64,000 nt of DNA from Caulobacterales bacterium (GTDB lineage: Bacteria > Pseudomonadota > Alphaproteobacteria > Caulobacterales > Caulobacteraceae): contig JACPDR010000005.1 of the NCBI GenBank assembly GCA_016183935.1, forward strand, positions 1 through 64,000, in the 5' to 3' direction. The notes under the pieces were generated by a model, which ran no database searches, had not been told where the DNA came from, and saw nothing but the letters and a program-made list of their open reading frames with translations. Shown here piece after piece: positions 19,591 to 30,141 of this stretch. Position 1 is the first letter of the stretch. The number at the start of each line of letters is the position of its first letter. The position numbers and the translations under genes are program-made.

Positions 19591-20709
19591 GTGCCGCTGA
19601 TCCTGACCGAAGAGCAGACCATGCTGAAGGAGGCCGCCGACGGCTTCCTGGGCGAGAACGCGCCCATCGCGCATCTGCGCAAGCTGCGGGACAGCCGCGA
19701 TCCGGACGGCGTGTCGCGCGAGCTGTGGCGGGCGTTCGGGGAGATGGGGTTCGCGGGGGTCCTTATCCCCGAGGACCACGGCGGCTCGGGACTGGGCGCG
19801 GTCGAGGCGGGCGTGGTGGCCGAGGCGCTGGGGCGGACGCTGACGCCGTCGCCGTTCATGGGCTCGGGCGTGCTGGCGGCGACGGTGCTGAAGGGCGGCT
19901 CGGCCGAGCAGCAGGCGGCGTGGCTGCCGCGGATCGCGGCGGGCGAGGCGATCGTTTCGCTGGCCGTCGACGAGGGTCCCAAGCATGCGCCGGCGCGGAT
20001 GGCGGCGACGGCGGTGCGGTCGGGCAACGGGTTCCGGCTGAACGGCGCCAAGGGGTTCGTGCTGGACGGGCATGTGGCCGACGCCCTGATCGTGGCGGCG
20101 CGGACGGAAGAGGAAATCGGCCTGTTCCTGGTCGATCCGTCCACGGACGGTGTGGTGGTCGAACGGACGGTGATGGTCGACGCGCACAATGCGGCGCGGG
20201 TGACGCTGACCGATGTCGAGGTCGATGCGGACGCGCTGATCGGGTCGGTGGAGGCCGGCGAGGCGCTGCTGGAGGGGGCGCTGAACCTCGGCCGGGCCTG
20301 CGCGGCGGCGTCGCTGACCGGGGCGGGGGATCAGGCGTTCCAGACCACGCTTGAGTATCTGCGGACGCGGAAACAGTTCGGGAAGCTCATCGGCGAGTTC
20401 CAGGCGCTGCAGCACCGGGCGGCGCATCTGTTCTCGGAGATCGAGATCGCCCGGGCGGCGGTGATGGGGGCGCTTCAGGGGCTGGACGAGGGGCGCGGGA
20501 GCGCGCCGCTGGCGGTGTCGGTGGCCAAGGCCAAGGCCGGACGCGTGGCCGAGCTGGCGGTGCAGGAGGCGGTGCAGATGCACGGCGGCGTCGGCATGAC
20601 CGACGAGTTCGACGTCGGCCTGTTCATGAAGCGGGTGCGGGTGCTGAACGAACTGCTCGGCGACGCCGGCTTCCATCAGGAGCGGATGGCGCGAAGCCAG
20701 GGGTTCTAG
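19591..20709 (+). CDS. Acyl-CoA dehydrogenase-like, second subunit
   Basis: A 372-aa protein starting at GTG 19591, three bases after its partner stops. It has the acyl-CoA dehydrogenase fold ([20 protein letters not shown], then [22 protein letters not shown] and [21 protein letters not shown]). The EGTS-type segment that holds the catalytic base is replaced by [14 protein letters not shown]. This suggests an alpha2beta2 enzyme in which this chain supplies FAD-binding contacts. Similar small subunits occur in PimD- and ChsE-like complexes. Confidence 0.87.
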   Translation: MPLILTEEQTMLKEAADGFLGENAPIAHLRKLRDSRDPDGVSRELWRAFGEMGFAGVLIPEDHGGSGLGAVEAGVVAEALGRTLTPSPFMGSGVLAATVLKGGSAEQQAAWLPRIAAGEAIVSLAVDEGPKHAPARMAATAVRSGNGFRLNGAKGFVLDGHVADALIVAARTEEEIGLFLVDPSTDGVVVERTVMVDAHNAARVTLTDVEVDADALIGSVEAGEALLEGALNLGRACAAASLTGAGDQAFQTTLEYLRTRKQFGKLIGEFQALQHRAAHLFSEIEIARAAVMGALQGLDEGRGSAPLAVSVAKAKAGRVAELAVQEAVQMHGGVGMTDEFDVGLFMKRVRVLNELLGDAGFHQERMARSQGF

Positions 20710-20758
20710 CCCGGGCGGGCGCGGCGCCCTAAACCTCTCCCACGGGAGACGACGCACC

Positions 20759-22057
20759 ATGACGACGCGAGCCAACGCGCCTGCCTACATGCCGGGGTTC
20801 GGCAATCACTTCGCCACCGAGGCGGTGGCCGGGGCGCTGCCGGAGGGGCGGAACTCGCCGCAGCGGCATCCGCTGGGGCTGTACGCCGAGCAGCTGTCGG
20901 GAACGGCGTTCACTGCGCCGCGCAGCGAGAACCGGCGGTCGTGGCTGTACCGGCTGAGGCCGTCGGCGCAGCACCCGGCCTACAAGCCGTTCCAGCAGGG
21001 TCTGGTGCGGTCGGGGCCGTTCCACGAGGCGCCGCCGTCGCCGAACCGGATGCGCTGGGACCCGCTGCCCATGCCCGAGGCGCCGACCGACTGGGTCGAG
21101 GGGCTGACGACCTATGGCGGCAACGGCGATCCGGAGGCCGGTCTCGGGACCGGGATACACCTGTATGCGGCCAACCGGTCGATGACGGACCGGGTGTTCT
21201 ATTGCGCCGACGGGGAGTTGCTGATTGTCCCGCAGCTGGGCGAGCAGGCCTTTGTCACGGAAATGGGACGCATCGACGCCCGACCCGGCGAGATCGTGGT
21301 CATACCCCGCGGGGTGCGGTTCCGCGTCGAGTGCGGCGGGCCGATCCGGGGTTATGTCTGCGAGAACTACGGCGCGGCATTCCGGCTGCCCGATCTGGGG
21401 CCGATCGGCTCGAACGGACTGGCCAATCCGAGGGATTTCCAGACGCCCGTGGCCGCGTTCGAGGACGTCGATCGCAAGACCGAGTGCGTGCAGAAATTCG
21501 GCGGGCGGCTGTACTCGACGACCTTCGACCACAGCCCGCTGGACGTGGTGGCCTGGCACGGCAACAACGCACCGTACAAATACGATACGGCCCGGTTCAA
21601 CACGATCGGGACGGTCAGCTTCGACCATCCGGATCCGTCGATCTTCACGGTGCTGACCTCGCCCAGCGACACGCCGGGGACGGCCAACGCCGACTTCGTG
21701 ATCTTCCCGCCGCGCTGGATGGTGGCCGAGGACACCTTCCGGCCGCCGTGGTTCCACCGCAACGTGATGAGCGAGTTCATGGGGCTGGTGCACGGCGAAT
21801 ACGACGCCAAGGAGGGCGGGTTCGCGCCCGGCGGCGCCTCGCTGCACAACTGCATGAGCGGGCATGGGCCGGACCAGGCGTCCTATGACAAGGCGGTCGG
21901 CGCCGAGCTGAAGCCGGTCAAGATCGAGAACACCCTGGCCTTCATGTTCGAGACGCGGGCCCCGATCCGGACCACGGAATGGGCGCAAACCAGCCCGACC
22001 ATGCAGCTCGACTACGACGACGTCTGGACCGGATTCGAGAAGGGGCGGCTGGCATGA
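20759..22057 (+). CDS. hmgA: Homogentisate 1,2-dioxygenase
   Basis: A 432-aa Fe(II) ring-cleaving enzyme of tyrosine/phenylalanine catabolism, forming maleylacetoacetate. Characteristic sequences are [13 protein letters not shown] at the N-terminus, [20 protein letters not shown], and the metal region [23 protein letters not shown] followed later by HGPDQASY. Length is normal. GGGAGACG precedes ATG 20759. Its stop overlaps the next ATG in ATGA. The usual fumarylacetoacetase partner is not in the window. Confidence 0.96.
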   Translation: MTTRANAPAYMPGFGNHFATEAVAGALPEGRNSPQRHPLGLYAEQLSGTAFTAPRSENRRSWLYRLRPSAQHPAYKPFQQGLVRSGPFHEAPPSPNRMRWDPLPMPEAPTDWVEGLTTYGGNGDPEAGLGTGIHLYAANRSMTDRVFYCADGELLIVPQLGEQAFVTEMGRIDARPGEIVVIPRGVRFRVECGGPIRGYVCENYGAAFRLPDLGPIGSNGLANPRDFQTPVAAFEDVDRKTECVQKFGGRLYSTTFDHSPLDVVAWHGNNAPYKYDTARFNTIGTVSFDHPDPSIFTVLTSPSDTPGTANADFVIFPPRWMVAEDTFRPPWFHRNVMSEFMGLVHGEYDAKEGGFAPGGASLHNCMSGHGPDQASYDKAVGAELKPVKIENTLAFMFETRAPIRTTEWAQTSPTMQLDYDDVWTGFEKGRLA

Positions 22058-22473
22058 AGCGTCTGATGATCCTCGCGGCCCTGCTGGCCGCCGCCTGCCA
22101 GCCGTTGCCGGCGGAGGACGGGCTCACCGGCGCGACCGACGGTCAGGTAGTGAGCGAGATCGATACGACCGACGTGCCGCCGCCGGTCCGGGTTCCCGAG
22201 AACGCCGCGGCGGCCGACTGCCAGGCGCGGGGCGGCAGGATGCTGCCGCAGGGACGGATGCAGACGCTGCAGTGCGTGGTCTCATACGCCGACGCCGGGC
22301 GGCGATGCACGGACGGGGACCAGTGCCAGGGCGACTGCCGGGTCGAGGACGTGGCGGCCGCGCCGGTCGCCGGAGCCGCCGCCGTCGGCCAGTGCCAGGC
22401 CGACAGCAGCCGGTTCGGTTGCTACACCACGGTCGAGAACGGCAGGGCCGAAGCCACGATCTGCGTCGACTGA
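22054..22473 (+). CDS. Cysteine-rich small lipoprotein
   Basis: A 139-aa protein with a short lipoprotein signal ([15 protein letters not shown], lipobox LAAC with Cys15). The mature part has about eight cysteines ([42 protein letters not shown]), so a disulfide-stabilised periplasmic domain is likely. [11 protein letters not shown] resembles calcium-binding or growth-factor-like spacings, but no family is assigned. It is translationally coupled to hmgA through ATGA, which is probably compaction rather than shared function. Confidence 0.78.
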   Translation: MKRLMILAALLAAACQPLPAEDGLTGATDGQVVSEIDTTDVPPPVRVPENAAAADCQARGGRMLPQGRMQTLQCVVSYADAGRRCTDGDQCQGDCRVEDVAAAPVAGAAAVGQCQADSSRFGCYTTVENGRAEATICVD

Positions 22474-22512
22474 GCCGATGGGTCCGGTGACGAGCGGCGG
22501 GTGTTCCCCGCC

Positions 22513-23247
22513 ATGACCCTGGCCGAGATCGCCGCCCTGCTAGGGCTGAACCTCGCTGTGTCCCTGGTCGTGATGCTCGGGCTATCGGTCTGGGCGGTTC
22601 GCTCGAACCGGATCGGCGTGATCGACGGCGTCTGGCCGTTGCTCCTCGCCGGGCTGGCGGCCGTGACATTCGCGGCCACCGAAGGCGATCCGGTCCGCAA
22701 GGGGCTGCTGCTGTGGCTGGTGACCTTGTGGGCGCTGCCGCAGGCGTGGCGGCGGCTGTCGCCCGCGGAGAGACGCGCCGCGGACGCCCGTTACGCCGGC
22801 GTCGCGACGGCGCTGGCGTCCCGACGGCGCTGGAGGCCGGCCCTCGCCTCGCTGCTGCTGTTCTTCCTGCCGCAAGGCGCGCTCGCCTGGTTGACGGCGC
22901 TGCCGGTGCAACTGGGCCAGATCGATTTCCTGCCGCCGGTCGGCTGGATCGGCTGGACCGGCGCGGTGCTGGCGGTCCTCGGGATCGGTCTTGAAGGCCT
23001 GGGAAGCCTGAAGCTGGCGACGCATCGCAAGGCGCCCGCCATGGAAGCGCCTTCGCCCGCCGGGCCGCGGCGATGGTTGCTCCGGCCCGATTATCTGGGC
23101 GACCTCGCCGTCTGGTGGGGGCTGTGCCTGATCGCGTCCGAGACCGGCCCCGGCCGGTGGTCGGTGCTGGGCCCCCTCTTCCTGACCTTCGCCATGGCCC
23201 ATTGGGCGACGACGGAAAACCCCCGCCGCGAGCGCGACGGGGGCTGA
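22513..23247 (+). CDS. DUF1295 / steroid 5-alpha-reductase-like membrane protein
   Basis: A 244-aa protein starting at ATG 22513 (MTLAEIAALLGLNLAV), with six or seven hydrophobic helices. RRWLLRPDYLGDLAVWWGLCL corresponds to the C-terminal NADPH-binding segment of DUF1295 and steroid-reductase-like proteins, usually Arg/His-Pro-x-Tyr-x-Gly. The substrate is unknown. It ends in a tail of charged residues (ENPRRERDGG) encoded over a hairpin that serves the convergent lipoprotein gene. Confidence 0.8.
   Translation: MTLAEIAALLGLNLAVSLVVMLGLSVWAVRSNRIGVIDGVWPLLLAGLAAVTFAATEGDPVRKGLLLWLVTLWALPQAWRRLSPAERRAADARYAGVATALASRRRWRPALASLLLFFLPQGALAWLTALPVQLGQIDFLPPVGWIGWTGAVLAVLGIGLEGLGSLKLATHRKAPAMEAPSPAGPRRWLLRPDYLGDLAVWWGLCLIASETGPGRWSVLGPLFLTFAMAHWATTENPRRERDGG
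23216..23243 (-). terminator. Rho-independent terminator of the leftward lipoprotein gene
   Basis: On the minus strand CCCCCGTCGC-GCTC-GCGGCGGGGG forms a ten-base-pair stem (one G-U pair) with a four-base loop, followed at once by TTTT. It lies 57 bases beyond the lipoprotein stop and inside the 3' end of the convergent DUF1295 gene. Confidence 0.8.
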
Positions 23248-23300
23248 CCGTTCGAAGGGTTCAGCCGGAGGTCATGAGCCCCCGGACGGACTTCCAGGTC

Positions 23301-23579
23301 TTAGTAGGCCGGAGCTTTTTCCTGCCCCGGGTTCGCCGTCGAGGGCGAGGTGTTCGGGGTGTTTTCGGTGGTCATGCCGCCATCGGCGTTGCCGGCTTGC
23401 TGTTCGATCATGTCCGCCTGCTCGTTGAGGGCGGTTTCGGCGGCTTCGGTCGGGGCGGCGGCGGCCTGTTCTTCCAGGGCGTCGGCTTGCTGTTCGGCGG
23501 CCTTGTCGGCCTGGCTTTCGCAGGCGGCGACGCCGGCGAGGGCGAAGGTGGCGACGGCGGCGATGATGAGTTTACGCAT
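23301..23579 (-). CDS. Small Ala/Glu/Gln-rich lipoprotein
   Basis: A 92-aa protein starting at ATG 23579 after a GGAAGG site. MRKLIIAAVATFALAGVAAC is a lipoprotein signal with lipobox VAAC. The mature chain is rich in Ala, Glu, Gln and Thr with heptad-like spacing (DKAAEQQADALEEQAAAAP), then a Thr/Asn/Pro-rich disordered tail. It resembles Caulobacterales coiled-coil lipoproteins of unknown role. A terminator follows. Confidence 0.8.
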   Translation of the reverse strand: MRKLIIAAVATFALAGVAACESQADKAAEQQADALEEQAAAAPTEAAETALNEQADMIEQQAGNADGGMTTENTPNTSPSTANPGQEKAPAY

Positions 23580-23668
23580 GGGTGGGTTTCCTTCCACAGT
23601 GGAGCCCGAATAATGCGCCGCTTCGGATTTGGTTCACGGCCGCGTGACCGTTGCGTGAGAATCTTCTG

Positions 23669-24646
23669 TCAGCCCGCCTCGGCGAAGGCCACGCGGGCGG
23701 CGCCGAGCAGGGCCGCGTGCTTGTGCAGGATGACATGGGTGGGGATGGCGGCCATGTAGTCGGTGAACCGGCCCTTGCGCTCGAACCGCTCCCGGAAGGG
23801 GCTGGCCTTCAGGAAGGGCAGGATGCGCGGGGCGATGCCGCCGGCGATGTAGACGCCGCCGCGCGCGCCCGTGGTCAGGGCGATGTCCCCGGCCACCGCG
23901 CCGAGGATGGCGCAGAAGCGGGCCAGGGTGGCCCCGCAGGCGCTGCGCGGGTCGGCCATGGCCTGATCGGTGATCTCGGCCGGGTCGTCGATGTGGGTCT
24001 CGCGCCCGTCGATCTCGGCCAGGGCCCGGTGCATGTTGAGCAGGCCGGGGCCGCAGATCAGCCGCTCGATCGAGACGCGGTCGTAGCGGCGGCGCAGGAT
24101 GCGCAAGATCTCGTCCTCGACCGGATCGCCGGGGGCGAAACAGGCGTGGCCCCCTTCCGAGGGCATGGCCATCTCGCGACCGTGGAAGTCGCGGATAAGG
24201 GCCGAGACGCCGAAGCCGGTGCCGGGGCCGAGCACCGCGACGGCGGACTCCGGATCGCCCTCTTCCGGACCCCCGAGGGAGGCCAGCTCGTCCCGGGGCA
24301 CGACGCCCGCGCCCCAGGCGAGGGCCTCGAAATCATTGATCAGCCGCACCGGATTGAGGCCGAGCGTGCCGAGTTCTTCCTCGGACACGCGCCACGGCGA
24401 ATTGGTCAGGTCGATGGCGCCGTCGGTGACCGGGCCGGCCACGGCGATGACGCCCGAGGTCGGCTTGATCTCGCAGCCGTCGATGAAGGCCTTCACCCCG
24501 CTGAGGAAGGTCGGATGGTCGGCCCCCTTGAAGCTCTGGTGCTGCTCCAGCACCGGCTTGCCGTTGATCATGTGGGCGATGGCGAAGCGGGCGTTGGTGC
24601 CGCCGACGTCGCCGACCAGCAGCGTCTTGTCCCAGGCGATGGTCAT
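23669..24646 (-). CDS. glk: Glucokinase
   Basis: A 325-aa bacterial-type glucokinase. GDVGGTNARFAI is the ATP phosphate loop; INDFEALAWG carries the catalytic Asp; GPGTGFG and PSEGGHACFAP bind glucose and zinc-like structural contacts. It is the last gene of zwf-pgl-edd-glk, about 27 bases after edd. It makes glucose 6-phosphate for the Entner-Doudoroff pathway encoded upstream. Confidence 0.94.
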   Translation of the reverse strand: MTIAWDKTLLVGDVGGTNARFAIAHMINGKPVLEQHQSFKGADHPTFLSGVKAFIDGCEIKPTSGVIAVAGPVTDGAIDLTNSPWRVSEEELGTLGLNPVRLINDFEALAWGAGVVPRDELASLGGPEEGDPESAVAVLGPGTGFGVSALIRDFHGREMAMPSEGGHACFAPGDPVEDEILRILRRRYDRVSIERLICGPGLLNMHRALAEIDGRETHIDDPAEITDQAMADPRSACGATLARFCAILGAVAGDIALTTGARGGVYIAGGIAPRILPFLKASPFRERFERKGRFTDYMAAIPTHVILHKHAALLGAARVAFAEAG

Positions 24647-24673
24647 GCGGTGGTCTCCTCGGAACGGGACATG

Positions 24674-26563
24674 TCAGGCGTCGACCGCGCGGTCGTTGAG
24701 ATTCGGATCCGGCTGACGGTCGGTCCACGCCGACCCTCCCATGGGGCCGGCGAAGCAGATGGAGGCGCCTTCCTCGGCGGTCGAGACGACGTGGCGGAAG
24801 GCGGCGAACAACTCCCGGCCATAGCCCCAGGCCGAGCCGCCGGCGTGGTCGGCGGACCGCTCCGCCGCCGGCCGCGTGGAGAGATCGACGCCGACGGTGG
24901 TCAACGCCCCGGCCTCGGGATCGAGCCGGATGACGTCGCCGTCGCGGACGCGGGACAGCATGCCGCCGGCCAGCGCTTCGGGCGAGACATGGATCGCGGC
25001 GGGCGTCTTGCCCGAGGCGCCGGACATGCGGCCGTCGGTGACGAAGGCGACCTTGAAGCCCTTGTCCTGAAGCACGCCGAGGGCGGGGGACAGGCTGTGC
25101 AGTTCGGGCATGCCGTTGGCCCTGGGGCCCTGGAAGCGGAGCACGACGACGACGTCCCGATCCAGCTTGCCGTCCTTGAAGGCCTGGAGCGCGTCTTCCT
25201 GGGTCTCGAAGACGGCGGCGGGGGCCTCGACGATGCGGTTCTCCGGTTTGACGGCGGAGATCTTGATGACCGCGCGGCCGAGGTCGCCCTGGACGAGGCG
25301 CAGGCCGCCCTCGCGGTCGAACGGATCGGAGGCGGGGCGGAGAATGTCCGTGTCCAGACTTTCGGCCACCCCATCCTGCCAGACCAGTTGGCCGTCGATC
25401 AGCGCCGGTTCCTGGAAATAGTGGTGGATGCCCGGGCCCATGATGGTCTGGACGTCGGTGTGGATGTTGCCCGCGCCGGCCAGTTCGCGGGCCACGAAGG
25501 CGACGCCGCCGGCGGCCTGGAAGGCGTTCACGTCGGCCGAACCGTTGGGATAGACCCGGGCCAGCAGGGGTGTGACCGACGACAGCTGGTCCATGTCGGT
25601 CCAGTCGATCAGGATGCCGGCCGCGCGGGCCATGGCCACCAGGTGGATGGCGTGGTTGGTCGAGCCGCCGGTGGCCAGCAGGGCGACGATCATGTTGACG
25701 ATCGACTTCTCGTCGATGACGTCGGCCATGCGGCCCTCGCCCGCGCGGGCCAGCTCGACGGCGCGTTTGGCGGCGGCCGCGGTCAGGGCGTCGCGCAGGC
25801 CGGTCTCGGGATGGACGAAGGCCGTCGACGGCATGTGCAGGCCGCCGAGCTCCATCATCATCTGGTTGGAGTTGGCGGTGCCGTAGAAGGTGCAGGTGCC
25901 GGGCGAATGGTAGGAGCCGATCTCGCTTTCCAGCAGCGTCTTCCGGTCGACCTTGTTCTGGGCGTAGAGGGCGCGGACGCGGGCCTTTTCGGCGTTGGGG
26001 ATGCCGCTGGGCATCGGACCGGCCGGGGCGAAGACCACCGGCAGGTGGCCGAAGGCCAGCGAGCCCATGAACAGGCCGGGCACGATCTTGTCGCAGACCC
26101 CCAGGCACATCACCGCGTCGAAGGCGTCGTGGGTCAGGGCCACGCCCGTGGACATGGCGATGACGTCGCGGCTGAACAGCGACAGCTCCATGCCGGAACG
26201 GCCCTGGGTGACGCCGTCGCACATGGCGGGCGTGCCGCCGGCGACCTGGGCCGTGGCGCCCACCTCGCGGACGGCCTCGCGAATGACGGCCGGGAAGCGC
26301 TCGAACGGCTGGTGGGCCGAGAGCATGTCGTTGTAGGCGGTGACGATGCCGACGTTGGGTTCCTTGCCGCCCATGGCGGTGAGCTTGTCCGCGATGGTCT
26401 GGCCGGCGAAGGCGTGGGCCCAGTTGGCGCAGCTCAGCTTGGCGCGGCCGACGCCCGAGCCGCCAGCGGCGTCCATGCGGCGCAGGTAGTCGGCCCGGGT
26501 CGTCCGCGAGCGTTCGACGATGCGGGCGGTGACCTCGGCCACGACGGGATTGAGCTTGGGCAT
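24674..26563 (-). CDS. edd: 6-phosphogluconate dehydratase
   Basis: A 629-aa IlvD/Edd family Fe-S dehydratase starting at ATG 26563. That start shares its A with the pgl stop (TGATG), and this coupling favours it over an upstream alternative. Family blocks include [21 protein letters not shown] [49 protein letters not shown] and [16 protein letters not shown], whose cysteines hold the cluster. It converts 6-phosphogluconate to KDPG. The eda aldolase lies 8 kb away. Confidence 0.95.
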   Translation of the reverse strand: MPKLNPVVAEVTARIVERSRTTRADYLRRMDAAGGSGVGRAKLSCANWAHAFAGQTIADKLTAMGGKEPNVGIVTAYNDMLSAHQPFERFPAVIREAVREVGATAQVAGGTPAMCDGVTQGRSGMELSLFSRDVIAMSTGVALTHDAFDAVMCLGVCDKIVPGLFMGSLAFGHLPVVFAPAGPMPSGIPNAEKARVRALYAQNKVDRKTLLESEIGSYHSPGTCTFYGTANSNQMMMELGGLHMPSTAFVHPETGLRDALTAAAAKRAVELARAGEGRMADVIDEKSIVNMIVALLATGGSTNHAIHLVAMARAAGILIDWTDMDQLSSVTPLLARVYPNGSADVNAFQAAGGVAFVARELAGAGNIHTDVQTIMGPGIHHYFQEPALIDGQLVWQDGVAESLDTDILRPASDPFDREGGLRLVQGDLGRAVIKISAVKPENRIVEAPAAVFETQEDALQAFKDGKLDRDVVVVLRFQGPRANGMPELHSLSPALGVLQDKGFKVAFVTDGRMSGASGKTPAAIHVSPEALAGGMLSRVRDGDVIRLDPEAGALTTVGVDLSTRPAAERSADHAGGSAWGYGRELFAAFRHVVSTAEEGASICFAGPMGGSAWTDRQPDPNLNDRAVDA

Positions 26564-27270
26564 CAGGCGGCCTCCGTCCACAGGACCTCGAGCGGGACCT
26601 TGTGGGCCAGCAGGGCGGCGATCGGCTGGACAGCCGGATCGCCGGCGGCCTCGCGCTCGAACACGGCGCGCTTGGCGGCGCCGGTCAGGGCCAGGACGAC
26701 GCGGCGGGCGCCGACCAGGTAAGGCAGGTTGATCGACAGCCGCTCCAGCGATGGGGCCCGGCCGTCACGGCCGGGGGGAACGCCGAGCACAGCCGGGGGC
26801 AGGGTCGGGGAGAGCAGGGCCTTCAGGGTCGGGCTGTCGGGGAACATGGAGCAGATATGGCCATCCTCCCCCATGCCGAGAAGGACGGCGTCGAGACGCC
26901 CGCCCTCGTCGGCGAGCGCGTGTCCGGCGAGGGCGGCGGCGCGGTCCACGGTCACCGACGGATGGTAGAGCGGCGTGAAGCGGGCCGCGGCGGCGGGGCC
27001 GGTCAGCAGGGCGCGCTTGATCAGGGCGGCGTTGGAGTCGGGCGAAGTCTCGGGGACATAGCGCTCGTCGACGAGGGTGACGACGATGCGCGACCAGTCG
27101 AGCGGCGCCTGGGCGAGGCGGGCGTAGATCGGCGAGGGGGTCGAGCCGCCGGAGCCGGCGAAGACGGCCTTGCCGGATTCCGCGAGCGCGGCGGACAGGG
27201 CTTCAGACAGGCGGGCGGCGCAGGCGTCGGCCCAGGCGGCGGCGTCAGGGAAGGTCCGGATCTCATGCAT
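26563..27270 (-). CDS. pgl: 6-phosphogluconolactonase
   Basis: A 235-aa NagB/Pgl-fold hydrolase. [36 protein letters not shown] and [16 protein letters not shown] are the signature blocks of Pgl, including the GEDGH active-site stretch. It hydrolyses 6-phosphogluconolactone. It overlaps zwf by eight bases and edd by one, so the three are translationally coupled. Confidence 0.95.
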   Translation of the reverse strand: MHEIRTFPDAAAWADACAARLSEALSAALAESGKAVFAGSGGSTPSPIYARLAQAPLDWSRIVVTLVDERYVPETSPDSNAALIKRALLTGPAAAARFTPLYHPSVTVDRAAALAGHALADEGGRLDAVLLGMGEDGHICSMFPDSPTLKALLSPTLPPAVLGVPPGRDGRAPSLERLSINLPYLVGARRVVLALTGAAKRAVFEREAAGDPAVQPIAALLAHKVPLEVLWTEAA

Positions 27271-28723
27271 TGCCGGAGTTCCATGCGCGGCCGGTGCGGG
27301 AGAGAAGCAGATCGGCCGCCTCGGGCCCCCAGCTGCCGGCGACGTAGTCGTGCGGCTTGAAGGCGGCGCCCTCCCAGGCCTCGGAGACCTCGTCGACCCA
27401 TTTCCAGGCCTGCTCGGCCTCGTCGCGACGGACGAAGAGGGTGGAGTCGCCGTGCAGGGCGTCGAGCAGCAGCCGTTCGTAGGCGATGCGGCGGCGCGGC
27501 GGGGCGGCGGTCCGGTCGTTCTGGCCCCACGACAGGCTCATGCGGATGGGCTGCAGCTGCATGCGCTGGTCGAGGCCCGGCCGCTTGTTCATCACCGACA
27601 GGGAGATGTCCTCCTCGGGCTGGAGCTCGATGACGAGGCGGTTGGCTTCGACGCCGCCGCGGTCGCCGTGGTCGAAGATCGAATGCGGCACCGGCTTGAA
27701 CTGGATGACGATCTCGGTGCGCTTCTCGGGCAGTCGCTTGCCGGTGCGCATGAAGAAGGGCACCCCGGCCCAGCGCCAGTTGTCGATGTCGGCGCGTACG
27801 GCGACGAAGGTTTCGGTGTCGGAGTCGGCGCCGCGCTCCTCGTCATAACCCTTGACCGGCTCGGCCTCGACGACGCCGGCGACGTACTGGCCGCGGACCG
27901 TGACCCGCTCGGCCTCTTCGGGCGTGATCGGGCGCAGCGAGCGCAGCACCTTGACCTTCTCGTTGCGGACCGAGTCCGGATCGAGGTCGGACGGCGGCTC
28001 CATGGCCACCAGGCAGAGCAGCTGGAGCATGTGGTTCTGGAGCATGTCGCGCAATGCTCCGTACTCGTCGTAATAGGGCCAGCGGTCGCCGACGCCGACG
28101 GTCTCGCCGACGGTGATCTGGACGTGGTCGATCGACAGGTTGTTCCACAGCGGCTCGAAGATGGTGTTGCCGAAGCGCAGGGCGATCAGGTTCTGGACGG
28201 TTTCCTTGCCGAGATAGTGGTCGATGCGGAAGACCTGGTTCTCGGAGAAGGCGTCGGCGACGGCGTCGTCGATCTGGCGGAAGGTCTCGAGGTCGCGGCC
28301 GATCGGCTTCTCCAGCACGACCCGGTCCTCGGGCTCGGCCAGGCCGGCGGCGCGCATGGCGGTGACGATGCGGGCGTAGAGCGACGGAGACACGGCCAGG
28401 AAGGAGGTGCAGGCGCCGTCGCCGACCTTGTCCTTCAGCGGCTTGAGGCTTTCGGCGGAGGTGGCGTCGACCGCCAGATAGTCGAGGCGCGCCTCCATGC
28501 GGGTCCAGGCGTCATCGGACCAGGCGGCGTCGGCCTTCGCCTTGGTCTCGACCGACTGGCGGACCTTGGCGACGTATTCGTCGCGGGTCTCTTCGGAGCG
28601 GGCGGCGCCGATGATCTTGAGGCCGTCGGGCAGCAGGCCGTCATGCTCGAGGAAATAGAGCGAGGGCAGGAGCATCCGCATGGCCAGATCGCCGCCGCCT
28701 CCGAACAGCACCAGGGCCGCCAT
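27263..28723 (-). CDS. zwf: Glucose-6-phosphate 1-dehydrogenase
   Basis: A 486-aa enzyme of normal family length. LFGGGGDLAMRML is the NADP loop and FRIDHYLGKETVQNL is the active-site signature with the substrate-binding lysine and histidine. ATG 28723 follows a strong GAGGAG site. It is first in the zwf-pgl-edd-glk set, and only 15 bases separate it from the hisIE stop. No separate promoter is visible in that gap, so read-through from the his genes is likely. Confidence 0.96.
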   Translation of the reverse strand: MAALVLFGGGGDLAMRMLLPSLYFLEHDGLLPDGLKIIGAARSEETRDEYVAKVRQSVETKAKADAAWSDDAWTRMEARLDYLAVDATSAESLKPLKDKVGDGACTSFLAVSPSLYARIVTAMRAAGLAEPEDRVVLEKPIGRDLETFRQIDDAVADAFSENQVFRIDHYLGKETVQNLIALRFGNTIFEPLWNNLSIDHVQITVGETVGVGDRWPYYDEYGALRDMLQNHMLQLLCLVAMEPPSDLDPDSVRNEKVKVLRSLRPITPEEAERVTVRGQYVAGVVEAEPVKGYDEERGADSDTETFVAVRADIDNWRWAGVPFFMRTGKRLPEKRTEIVIQFKPVPHSIFDHGDRGGVEANRLVIELQPEEDISLSVMNKRPGLDQRMQLQPIRMSLSWGQNDRTAAPPRRRIAYERLLLDALHGDSTLFVRRDEAEQAWKWVDEVSEAWEGAAFKPHDYVAGSWGPEAADLLLSRTGRAWNSGNA

Positions 28724-28738
28724 GCGCTCTCCTCAGGT

Positions 28739-29377
28739 TCAGGTCCCAGCTTGACCGGGAGTTGGTCTGGCCGCTTCCGCCCGCTGAGCCAAGACGTCGA
28801 GGACGTCCTGAAACACCATGTGACGGGCCCGCAGCAACACCAGCAGATGATAGACCAAATCCGCGGCCTCGGAGGCGAGTTCCGAATCCGGGCCGGCGGC
28901 GCCGGCCAGGGCGGTCTCGACGCCCTCCTCGCCGACCTTCTGGGCGGCGCGTTTGGGGCCTTCGGCGAGCAGGCGGGCGGTCCAGCTTTCGGCGGGATCG
29001 GCGGCGGCGCGGGCGGCGATGGTCTGCTCCAGGCGGGCGAGGCGGCCGAGGCCGGGGGCGTCCTCGTCGCCGAAGCAGCTGACGCGGTCCAGGTGGCAGG
29101 CGTTTCCGACCGGGCGGACCTTGAGCACCAGGGCGTCGGCGTCGCAGTCGGGGGTGAGGGAGACGAGGTGCAGCCGGTCGCCCGAGGTCTCGCCCTTGCG
29201 CCAGCGGCCGCCGCGCGAGCGCGAGAAGAAGGTGGCTTCGCCGGAGGCCAGCGTCTCGTCGAGGGCGGCGCGGTCCATATAGGCCAGGGTCAGCACCTGA
29301 AGGGTGGCGGCGTCCTGTACGACGACCGGGATCAGGCCGCCCGACTTGTCGAAGTCCAGCTGGTCGGGATCGATCAT
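28739..29377 (-). CDS. hisIE: Bifunctional phosphoribosyl-AMP cyclohydrolase / phosphoribosyl-ATP pyrophosphatase
   Basis: A 212-aa fusion. The N-terminal HisI part has [35 protein letters not shown] and [15 protein letters not shown] with the metal-binding acids and Cys of [10 protein letters not shown]. The C-terminal HisE part has [21 protein letters not shown] and [14 protein letters not shown]. It catalyses steps two and three of histidine synthesis. ATG overlaps the hisF stop (ATGA). It is the last his gene before zwf. Confidence 0.95.
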   Translation of the reverse strand: MIDPDQLDFDKSGGLIPVVVQDAATLQVLTLAYMDRAALDETLASGEATFFSRSRGGRWRKGETSGDRLHLVSLTPDCDADALVLKVRPVGNACHLDRVSCFGDEDAPGLGRLARLEQTIAARAAADPAESWTARLLAEGPKRAAQKVGEEGVETALAGAAGPDSELASEAADLVYHLLVLLRARHMVFQDVLDVLAQRAEAARPTPGQAGT

Positions 29378-30141
29378 GGCCTCACCTCCACGCCACTCTG
29401 GATGAGAAACGCCTTCAGGTCCGGGATGGCCAGCGATCCGGTGTGGAACACGCTGGCGGCCAGGGCGCCGGAGACGCCGGCCTGCTGGAATGCGTCGCGG
29501 AAATGGGCGGCCTCGCCGGCGCCGCCCGAGGCGACCAGCGGGATGGTCAGGCGCGCACGGGCGGCGGTGAGCTGGGCGATGTCGTAGCCGCGGCGAACGC
29601 CGTCCTCGTCCATGCAGTTGAGGACGATCTCGCCGGCGCCGAGCTCTTGAGCCTCGATGATCCAGTCGAGGGTGCGGCGCCCGGCGCCGCGACTGGCGGT
29701 CGGGTCGCCGGTGTACTGGTGGACGAACCAGTCGTCGCCGGCGCGCTTCGAGTCGACGCCGACGACGACGCACTGGGCGCCGAAACGGTCGGCCAGTTCG
29801 GAGATCAGTTCGGGGCGTTCGAGGGCGGGGGAGTTGACCGAGACCTTGTCGGCGCCGTGGTCGAGGCAGCGGCCCGCCTGTTCGACAGAACGAATGCCGC
29901 CGGCGACGCTGAACGGGATGTCGAGCAGGCGGGCGATGTTCTTCACCCAGCCGTAGTCGAGGGTGCGGCCCTCGGGCGAGGCGGTGATGTCGTAGAAGAC
30001 CAGCTCGTCGGCGCCCTGGTCGCGGTAGCGGGCGGCGAGCTCGGCGGCGTCGCCCATGTCGACGTGGCCTTCGAAGCGGACGCCCTTGACCACGCGGCCG
30101 TCCTTGACGTCGAGGCAGGGAATGATGCGGCGCGCGGTCAT
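29374..30141 (-). CDS. hisF: Imidazole glycerol phosphate synthase cyclase subunit
   Basis: A 255-aa TIM-barrel enzyme. [19 protein letters not shown] carries the first catalytic Asp, VGVDSKRAG the second, and VASGGAGE and the GG loops bind phosphate. It accepts ammonia from HisH. It overlaps both neighbours by four bases, which fits stoichiometric production of the HisHF complex members. Confidence 0.96.
   Translation of the reverse strand: MTARRIIPCLDVKDGRVVKGVRFEGHVDMGDAAELAARYRDQGADELVFYDITASPEGRTLDYGWVKNIARLLDIPFSVAGGIRSVEQAGRCLDHGADKVSVNSPALERPELISELADRFGAQCVVVGVDSKRAGDDWFVHQYTGDPTASRGAGRRTLDWIIEAQELGAGEIVLNCMDEDGVRRGYDIAQLTAARARLTIPLVASGGAGEAAHFRDAFQQAGVSGALAASVFHTGSLAIPDLKAFLIQSGVEVRP

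Noticed and set aside
18295..20775. An 826-codon minus-strand frame opposite the acyl-CoA dehydrogenases
   Set aside because: It is Arg/His/Gln-rich shadow translation with no recognisable domain, opposite two clear enzymes.
23651..26722. A 1023-codon open frame on the plus strand opposite glk and edd
   Set aside because: It has low-complexity Gly/Asp/Val-rich translation and no family motif; the minus-strand genes are unmistakable.
27170..29587. An 805-codon plus-strand frame opposite zwf and hisIE
   Set aside because: It is a Gly/Val/Asp-rich antisense shadow with no conserved motifs.
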